Below are positions 45,681 through 64,000 of a stretch of 64,000 bases of DNA, piece by piece. The notes under the pieces are model-generated. The model did no database searches, was not told where the DNA came from, and saw only the letters and a program-made list of their open reading frames with translations. The stretch covers positions 26,232,203-26,296,202 of the forward strand of contig NC_084493.1 in NCBI RefSeq assembly GCF_030035675.1, read 5' to 3'. This DNA comes from Rhineura floridana. Its lineage: Eukaryota; Chordata; Lepidosauria; Squamata; Rhineuridae. The position numbers were made by a program, and so were the translations under genes. The stretch's first letter is position 1; each line of letters starts with the position of its first letter.

Positions 45681-46069
45681 TGAGTGAACCTGATGAGGGT
45701 AGAGGGGCTTATCCTTGCCGTGGACGGCACCGGATTGTGTCCCCCTCATGGTGGTGGGGGTGCCGGAGCTGTTCCAGCAGACGGAGGAAGGAGCTGCTCT
45801 GTCATCTTTGCGTTCCGCCGAGCGGGGCCGCCTCCTGTTTCTGGGATGACTTTGCACCGTCAGAGCTCAAGGCGCCGGGCAAGAGGAGAGAGCCTCGGCC
45901 TGTCTCTCTAAGGCTAGGCCTGGAGAAGTAGCAGACTGAGGGCCACCTTTATTCTTCCCCCTAGCAAAGGCTTCTGTGCTTTTTCAATAGATGCGTGGTA
46001 GGCTGAAATTCAACAGGTGTAGCGTTCCCTCGGAGATACAGTAATGAACGCTGTATCTGTGCCTGTTTG

Positions 46070-46268
46070 GGGAAGGGATGTAGCTCAGTGGTCGAGCATC
46101 TGCTTTTCGTGCAGAAGGCTCCAGGTTCAATTCCCGGCATTTCCAAGTAGGGTTGGGAGAGATCACCGCCTGAAACCCAGGACTACTGCTGCCACTCAGT
46201 GTAGGTAGACAATACTGGGTTAGATGGCAAATGGTCTGACTTGGTATAAGGCAGCGTTCTGTGTTTGC
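46070..46268 (+). mobile_element. tRNA-derived SINE
   Basis: 'gggatgtagctcagtggtcgagcatctgc', 'aggttcaattccc' and 'gacttggtataaggcagcgttctgtg': the complete structure of the common SINE family. Confidence 0.85.
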
Positions 46269-46477
46269 TTATTGCATTGCTTATTGTATTATTCATTCAT
46301 TATAATATTGTTGAAAAGTTTTGCAGTGGTGGGGGAATAAAAGTGGCTATCTCTTCTGTCTCTCTGACACCCCCCCCCATCCCATTGCCAGGAGCATTTG
46401 GTCTGGCTTTCTTGTTAGTTGTCTGTGAGAGGGAGAGAGATCTGTATTCTGTTTCCCTTCACCATCTTCCTTTAGGA

Positions 46478-46588
46478 CCAGTGTGAGGAACCCTTGGTTC
46501 TCCAGATGTTGCGAGCATGGCCAACGGTCAGGGATGATGAGAGTTATAGTTCATTAACATCTGGAGAGCGAAACGTTCCCTATACCTG
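46478..46588. mobile_element. hAT-like fold-back MITE with target duplication
   Basis: Flanked by CTTTAGGA (46470-46477) and CTTTAGGG (46589-46596), 7/8 with central TA. Core 'gcatggccaacggtcagggatgatgag'. Confidence 0.75.
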
Positions 46589-49500
46589 CTTTAGGGTGTA
46601 AACCACTCCACACTCCTTACCATTTTATTATACCACCCATCCCACCACCACAGCAAACTTACTGACTTTTTTCTTGGTAGCTGTGTTTATTTATCTATGA
46701 GATCACATACTTAAATAAAGGCTGTGATGAAGTGTGAAGAATAACACTTCATACACCTAAAACAACAAGGACTCTTATGGAAGCTTCAAGGCTAACACTT
46801 TTATTATGGCATCAACATTTATTGTTGTTGTTGATGATGATAATAATAATAAAACATTATTAATCGTTATCATCATCTTGCATCTATATTTTACCTTTCT
46901 TTCATCATGGAACTTAAAGGCAGTGTACCTGTGATTTTTATTATTTATTTATTACATTTATATACCGCCCCATAGCCGAAGCTCTCTGGGCAGTTTACAG
47001 CAGTTAAAAACAATAAAAACAAATATACAAATTTTAAAACACAAAAAACAAGTCTGCCATCCAGACACTGACCAGACCCAGACCTGCTTTGCTTCAGCAA
47101 GGCGGTGGCCTTATGTGCCTTGAGATCATACCCTGGGACTGTAGGCCCATCTCATCAAAAGGATAAAGTATTATCCTTAGTTGGCAAAATATATGTCCAT
47201 ACATACACATGGATGCGGAGGGAGAGAAAAAAAATATAAACAATGGAGATCAGAAATGAGATGCAAAAAATACAGACTGTGACAGTTATGTTAAAGCTCA
47301 AATGTATGTAAATTATGCACAGAAGCCATTCACAACAGCAGTGTTTATGGTATCAGACATCTTGGCATTGCTTCATATCTCTGATGCAGTGGGCTCTCAT
47401 CCACAGAAGATTCTCCTATAATAAATGTTTTCAGTATTCTGGTATTGCAAGATTTTTGGTTGTATTGGCTGCCATAGATTTACATGGTTATCTTTCCAAA
47501 AACCTTGATTTGCCTTGCAATTCTGACAAAAACTGCAGGGACCCTGGTTGGTCCAATGGGGGAGGGGGAATAAAAATAGGGTAATACCTTTTTATTGGGG
47601 CAAACGAAAATGTCACAAAATAATGTGAAGCTTTTGAGCTCAACAAAAGTCTTCATCAGGCTGAATGTTAAGGAAAAATTAAAAAGCGGGAAAGAAAATT
47701 GTTACTTGACAAAAGAAATATCACTGTTGTGATTTTTTTAGTTGTCATATCAATTCTATTATTAATTCTATAGCTACTGATACGTGGTTGGGAGAAATAG
47801 TAGAAATTAATTAGCTTGCCACTTTTCTGGAATCTGTCACTCCAAACTTCAGAGCATAGTAAAAAATTGGGAAGTTACCAGTTATGCTGCACAATCCGGC
47901 ATATTTACTTGCAAGCAAGTCCTCAGTGAGACTTACTCCCTCAAAAGTGTGCATAGGATTGCAGCCTAATGTAGGTTTCTATAGCTATGAGTTTATTCAC
48001 TATTCTTCTGTTATGGATCTTAAACTACAATCTTATTTGCATTTATCTGGGACTCAATCTTATTGACCTCAGTGAAAACATCTGCAGGATAAGCTGCAAG
48101 TCTCCCTAATGGAAGCTCTCTCTTATACCATGTGCAAATTATTGTAAACTTGTTATTAGTCTTCATTCATTTGGAGTAACTGGATACCATACAGTTCCAT
48201 ATAGTTGCAAACAGATTTGAGAATTCTTGCTTCACCCATAAATGTGTATTTAGATGTACTTTTGTTACTCTTAAACAACATTAATGTGTGAGGAAAAGGC
48301 TTTGATGAGTAAGTGATATTGGGTATGTGTTTCTAGTTTTGCTTTCACACTCGCTCCCTCTAAGAAACATGGGTAATGTAAACAAGATAGTTGATAATGA
48401 AAGTGATGTTGATTGTGTCTCTTAAGAGCAGTGCTGTGCAGGTTTCTGGCAAATTGTTAATGTGTGATTCAGCTCTAATTCTGGAGTAAGGTATGTTCTG
48501 AAATAATACTAGTTGAATCCAATGCCACATAAGTGGAGTTCTGCTCATGCATTGGGGCTTTCCCTGCTCTTACCCTGTACAATTCCTCTAGCTTCCTCCA
48601 GATCTGCTATGGAAGGTCCCCCAACCCTCCAGAGCAGATATCAGGGGCACACGGTATGCTGCAAGGGAAGAAGAGGAGTCGACTCGCTCATGGACCTTGT
48701 TCGATATAGCCTTTAACGTTCCTCACCTCTGAAGATGCTTTGTGTTCTTGTTATCAGCATTTTGGCATAGTTATACTGATGAATGTCTTCATATTAAATC
48801 ATTCCGATCTCTGCATAGTTCAACATATGCTTTTTATTATGGCCATGGCTTAATGCTAGCTAAAGCATGGTCCTTGAGCCTGTTTTGTATGTCAGTGCTT
48901 GGTCCTAAAGCATGATTGTGAAGTAGTAAAAACTAGAGATGTGAAGGCCTGAAAAAAAACCCAGAAATATGGGAGGAGGCTGTTCCCCCCCCCTTTTCCT
49001 TGTTGTTTAAAAAACAACTGGGAAAATTCAGGGGAGAAACAGAAGGAAACAATCCCCTCCCTAAATTTTTTCATAGTTTTCTGGGCTTTCGCAACCCTAG
49101 TAAAAACAGAACATCCCTATATCTGGGATGGGGCAGAGTTTCCAGGTCAGGAAGTGGGGTAGGTAGACTGAGTCTTTTCACATGTTTCCTTCCTCTAGAA
49201 AGTAATTACTTAATGTAGCTGGACAGTTTCTCCCCTTTTTATTCATATATGATATAGATTCTAGTCCACAAAAGTTAAGCCATAAATCTGTTAGTATTTA
49301 AGGTATCCCACACAGTCCTTTCCTAGATTCCTATGTTAATGTTAGAAAATTTGAATTTCTGACTGTTACTGTACAGTAACTCTTCACTTGATTTCACCTG
49401 TTTCTTAAACATAGCATTTAGTAAATGTAGGATATCATTGGTAAATCCTTTTAGGGTTGCCAGTTTTATTACTGGCCCTGTTTCTGTGTCTTTAATGGCA

Positions 49501-49730
49501 AGCTGTCTCTCAGAAATGTAGCAGGTGAAGCTTTTCTTGACATAGAGAGATGGTGGGGAAAGCTTCAGCTGTTTAATTTCTGTGGGATGGGCTTCTGTGA
49601 AGGGCATAGGAGCACAGCCAGTAAAAAAAGAAAAGAAAAGCTGGCAATCCTGTGTGTGATAATGCTATGGAATAAAATCCATTTAACAACCTTTGTGTTC
49701 TTTTACAGCATAGTACAGCCTAGAAGCACC

Positions 49731-59858
<10,128 letters not shown>

Positions 59859-60045
59859 ACCAGAGACCTTAAAGATGGGAATGGGCCTCTTTCAGTAAAC
59901 TAATAACAGATCTTATTGGTCGAGTGCAGAAGCCAGGAATGCTGTTTGTTGAATTAGTTCCTTTTGTACCAATGAAACATATAACCCATTTCTTCAGTGT
60001 ATTTTGATTTCTCGTGGTTCTTCTCAGCTTTGTTTTTTATTACTT

Positions 60046-60051
60046 AATAAA
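60046..60051 (+). terminator. PSMA4 polyadenylation signal
   Basis: AATAAA 188 bases after the stop in 'tacttaataaaagttg'. A short 3'UTR, typical of the gene. Confidence 0.75.
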
Positions 60052-61539
60052 AGTTGTAAAATGATACTGTCAAAGTTCTGGTTTCCATCAGTAACATCTA
60101 ATATGTCCCTAGTCAAGGGAAACAACTTGGATTGAAAAATAGAAGCTTGGAAGGGTAGTCAACAGAAACAATAAGATATTTTGCCTCTTAATGATAATAG
60201 TGATAGAGAGAGACAAATAGGTCTCTGCAATGTACTTGCAGATCTGTTAGCCTTCAAAGATAGCTAAAGCACAGATTGCTATAGCACAGAAGAAAACTAA
60301 ACAGCTTACTGCCCAAAATCACACCTACTATTGTCTTGCAGTCCAAGGCAATAAGCCATCTAAAATGCTGTATGAAATGGTTTAGAAATCCCAAAACACA
60401 ACAGATCAGCAATAAATAATGCTTTATATAATGAATTGCTTCAAGTAATTTTTAAGGTGACTCTACTAACATTAGCAAAGATATGGTAATAAATTAGGGA
60501 TGTTAAAATTATTTTAGAAATGTGTCTCTGATATATGGGGGAAATGGCATTAGGTAAAAAAATGCCTAACAGTGCAATCCTATACATGTTTACTCAGAGG
60601 CAAGTCCCATTGAATTCAATAGGGTTAGTCCCCGGCATAAGGTTGCCACTTCAATCTGCACTCTTTAGCACTTAATTAGAAGCCAATTACTTTCGAAATG
60701 GTCATTTGCTACCTACTAAAAAGTGACTACACTATACTCAAGGGTTGTGTACAACTAAGCCCTAAGACCCACTGAAATGAATGAATCTAAGTTAGTTGTT
60801 TCTATGAACTACTCTGAGTAGAATTAGCATTGAATAGCACTCCAAATGTTGACTCATGGCAAACAGGATTGATCCAAGCTTTTTCTCTGGTTTTGGATAA
60901 TTACTTTTATTCCAGGAACAACTTACTGTAAAGTCAAATGTTTTAATTATATGAAGCCTGTACATGATAGTAGAATTATAGCAGGCAATCATGGGATAAA
61001 ATTAGGGAAACATAAATGGTTGGTCTGAATTCCTATAAAGCTTAGTTCCTGAAAATCTGCAAATGCAACTTATTTGAAGATAATACTACTATGATGTGTA
61101 ATGGTATAATCCCTTTTTCCTTTAGAGAAGTGAAATGCGTGAACAGTGTTTGTGAGGAGTACAGCATCATTCCTGCAATTTAGAATTATAGAATTGTATA
61201 GAATTTTCCATCAGCATAAGAATTTATATCAGTTTTGGCATGCAGAAAAGTCCATATGAAGAATTTCAAGCATCTTTGCACCTTCATATTAATAGATCTA
61301 GCTAGCTAATATGCGACAAATAGGTTGGTGGGACCTCATTCAACCTTTGTGTATGCATGCAGGGTTGCTGCAAATGGAGGCACAAATTCACACAAAATGC
61401 ACCTCCACCGGAACCTGGTTCAGTTGTGTGCCCAGTGGCAGCTCTCCTTCCCCATGCAGTCACGTGATGGAACTTGTTCTCACAAGAGGCAATGATGGCG
61501 ACCAACTTGGATTTAAAAGATTAGACAACCTCATGGAGG

Positions 61540-61740
61540 AAAAGGCTATGCTCTGCCTCCATAGAGGCAGTATGTTTCCAAATACCAGTTGCTGGAAACT
61601 GCAGGAGGGGAGAGTGCTCTTTGCACTCGGGTCCTGATTGCAGGTCTCCCATGGACAACTGGTTGGCCACTGTGAGAACAGGATGCTGGATTAGATGGGC
61701 CATTGGCCTGATCCAGCAGGCTGTTATGTTCTTATGGTTA
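61540..61740 (+). mobile_element. LINE 3'-end repeat
   Basis: 'ataccagttgctggaaactgc', 'ggttggccactgtgagaacaggatgctgg', 'atccagcaggctgttatgttcttatgg'. Confidence 0.65.
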
Positions 61741-61789
61741 CTTCAGTTGAACCAGCCCTAAAAGTTATTAATAAAGCAGGGGAAGTGAC

Positions 61790-62120
61790 CCTTTTTCAGC
61801 CTGAAGACTATTCCCTCAGGGTGACTATCTTAAGGGCCGCACACTAATGATGGGGGTGGGGGCAGAGGCAAAAGTGGGTAGATGATGGATTTGACTCACA
61901 TGTGTACAGTAAGTTGCATCCCATCCATGCAAAAGACATGGGTTTCTACACACACTAATAGACATCATAGTTCAAGGACCCATTCCAGCCAGGCAAAAGC
62001 ACCCAAGAGCATGATGTGTGTGGACTGTGGAAGAGGTATAGTTTAGTGAGAGTCTCAAGGGCCAGTTAGAGTTGCAGCATCAGATTTGGCCCCTGAACCA
62101 GAGGTTCACTACCCCTACCT
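61790..62120 (+). repeat. Interspersed repeat, uninterrupted copy
   Basis: 'gtgaccctttttcagcctgaag' to 'gtctcaagggccagttagagttgcagcatcagattt'. Corresponds to the split pieces at 5214-5376 and 8942-9115. Confidence 0.55.
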
Positions 62121-63700
62121 ACTAGCGTAATATTTTAAATTCAGATGATTTTGTCCAGTTTGCACCCATGAGTACAGATGTTTATTTCACAAAATGTATA
62201 TACTGCTTGACTGTAAATAGAACTTTAAGCAGTTTACAAAACTAAAATTGTAATAAAGGACAAAAACAGGTATTTTAAAGATTCAAAATATAATTAAAGT
62301 CAACAGCTAGGCTAAAAACAGATCAAAGCACATGTAAGCATCTACCATGTCTGGTTAGGCTTGCCCAAATAAAAAAATGTTTTTAGCAGGTCCTGTGCAG
62401 CGAAGGCTCCTCTCTGATGTCAATAGGCAAGGAGTTCCAAAGTGTGGGTGCTGCCATGCTACAAGACTGATTTCTTAAAAGTGTGGAATGAATATTGTGT
62501 AGTACCTGTAGCAGTGCCAGTTCTATAGATTGACATGGTTAAGTGGGCATGTATGGGGTGCCCACTCAAGTAACCCTGTCTCAAGCTTATCTGAAGAAAG
62601 GCATGGGTATTCTGCATTGTGTTCCAGGCTCTGCATGTAATCTTTCCATGGTACTATTTTTAGTCATGGCGATAACTGGAAACCACATGAATCTAAATAA
62701 CAGTAGCAGAAATTCTCTTTTGTAGATTCCGGCTAATTTCCTAATTATCTGATTTAAATCATTTTCAAAAAGACACAACACAGTCCTACGCATGGCTTCT
62801 CAGAATAAAGTTCTCTATTAGATTAAATGTGACTCCCAGATAAATGTGTTGGATTGCAGCCATAAATATCCACCAAAACTTGTCAGCGGTTAGATTATTA
62901 TTATTTATTTCAAGTTTTAATTGCTCCAGTGCCTTTAAAGAGTTTATTGTTCCTGGAAAATAATTAACTGGATCCTTATTCTAGAATCTTATAACTAATT
63001 GGTAATTTCAAATTCCTTGTATTTAATCTGTTTTAAAAAAACTTCACAGAAGTCTCTGAAAACATGGTCTTTTGCCCTCCTTTTTTAAAATCAGTATATT
63101 TTGTAAGTCCTTGCCAAATAGCAAACTGCCACTTGAAATTAACCAATCAAATTAAAACCTTCAGTGATACATTCATGTCCGTTCTGTACAAAACCCTAAG
63201 CCTTTAAAGCAAATGGTAGCTCTCTTTAACGTAAGTAGGGTCAGGATTTTAAAAATATTCCAATTTCGGTAACAGACAGAAAAAGATCCGGTTATTTGAA
63301 CTAGCGTTTCCAGTGCTAAAAACATGACCTTGTTAAAGAAAGAGCCTGGGCTGGCACATTCACACCAAGCTTCTGTGCTTCCCAGAACCATCTGGCTATC
63401 TACTGTTGGAGATGGGATGCTACAGTACAAGGACCTCCAGATGTTGGACCACCATTGGCCATGCTAGCTGGGGCTGATGGGTGTTGGGAGTCGAACAACC
63501 TGTGGAGGGCCCCAGGCTCTCCAGAACTGCTGTTAAAGATGGACCCTGGATTTGACTGAGTAGGCAAGTTGTTACTTTTATTATTTCTGTAAGTTACTCT
63601 AGGTTTGGGTGCTTAGCAAGGTGACTGAGGCTGCAGTCTTATACCCAGTTGTGTGGGAGTCAGTGCCATTTAACTCAATGGGACTTGCCTATGGCCCTGT

Positions 63701-63892
63701 TCACACGTTACAGTCAACAAGTGTACAGTCTGTGTACCTGGGTACAGAAGTAGTCAGGCTGTACACTTGTACAGTTATTCACATGTAATAGTCAACGAGT
63801 GTACAGTCTGTGTACCTGGGTACACAAGTAGCTGGGCTGTACACTCGTACAGTTATTCACATGTAACATTCAACGAGTGTACAGTCTATTAT
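63701..63892. repeat. 78-bp tandem repeat with internal dyad
   Basis: Two full units (63701-63778, 63779-63856) and a partial third, starting TCACA(C/T)GT each time. The second unit has 'tacactcgtacag' facing 'caacgagtgtacag' of the next, an inverted motif. Possibly subterminal repeats of a DNA transposon continuing past the window. Confidence 0.75.
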
Positions 63893-64000
63893 ATACACAT
63901 TTGCTGCCAGGGAAAGAAAATGGCTTCAATGACACTTATTAAATGCGCCATTGAAGCAATTCCCTTTTACTGGCAACACGGCAAGGCATGCTGGGTTTGT

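Larger units (their letters stand above)
45680..49708 (+). other. PSMA4 intron 1
   Basis: Long first intron holding a tRNA-SINE (46070-46268), a fold-back MITE (46478-46588), an antisense LINE end (46930-47045), the pieces of the 'catcaggc' repeat (47370-47440, 47530-47680) and a 'gcataggattgcagcc' repeat near 47905-47970. No gene seen from there to 49708. Confidence 0.65.
60060..64000 (+). other. Intergenic region downstream of PSMA4
   Basis: No gene seen; CHRNA5 would be expected beyond the end if synteny holds. Contents: 'gcaatcctatacatg' repeats (about 60575-60645, 62780-62865, 63630-63700), LINE tail (61540-61740), the repeat that is interrupted elsewhere by the LTR element (61790-62120), a LINE 3' segment (62160-62590), a fold-back MITE fragment (63432-63526) and a 78-bp tandem (63701-63892). 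Confidence 0.7.

Noticed and set aside
45593-45931. 112-codon + strand frame across PSMA4 exon 1
   Set aside because: It runs through the exon 1 donor; GC-rich sequence lacks stops by composition. PSMA4 translation starts at 49731.
63701-63892. CRISPR-like array
   Set aside because: Units are directly adjacent without unique spacers, and the sequence is from an animal genome.

Overview
The window is nuclear DNA from a vertebrate, most likely a squamate reptile. Three spliced genes lie on the + strand in the order IREB2 (3' two thirds), HYKK, PSMA4. This is the order known from human 15q25, where CHRNA5 follows. The interspersed DNA points to a squamate: a CR1-type LINE end (11116-11335), LINE 3' ends, tRNA-SINEs including a copy with a BovB-like tail of the Sauria type (31050-31262), many fold-back hAT MITEs and a Gmr1-like LTR element. 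Reptile and repeat-family names rest on recall and could not be searched.

Layout. 1-22747: seventeen coding exons of IREB2, encoding the last 753 residues of IRP2; the N-terminal part lies upstream of the window. 22748 to about 25875: IREB2 3'UTR. 25880-31594: intergenic, repeat-rich. 31602-42022: four coding exons of HYKK, 373 codons when the upstream of two tandem acceptors is used. 42160-45470: short intergenic stretch with a truncated LINE. 45480-45680: CpG-rich PSMA4 promoter and noncoding exon 1. 49731-59858: eight coding exons of PSMA4, 261 codons and nearly identical to human. 60060-64000: intergenic, presumably leading to CHRNA5.

The genes do not form a pathway. IRP2 is an iron-regulated RNA-binding protein, HYKK phosphorylates 5-hydroxylysine, and PSMA4 is a 20S proteasome alpha subunit. 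Iron-dependent IRP2 turnover is carried out by the proteasome, but the linkage here is simply conserved synteny.

The most informative non-genic structures are a broken Gmr1-like LTR retroelement in an IREB2 intron (5382-8936, minus strand) and a solo LTR of the same family that makes up nearly all of a PSMA4 intron (56277-58506) and itself carries a nested LINE. There are also two LINE copies whose 3' hairpin shows compensatory changes, and a set of fold-back MITEs with 8-bp TA-centred target duplications. I saw no sign of a wholly new biological system.
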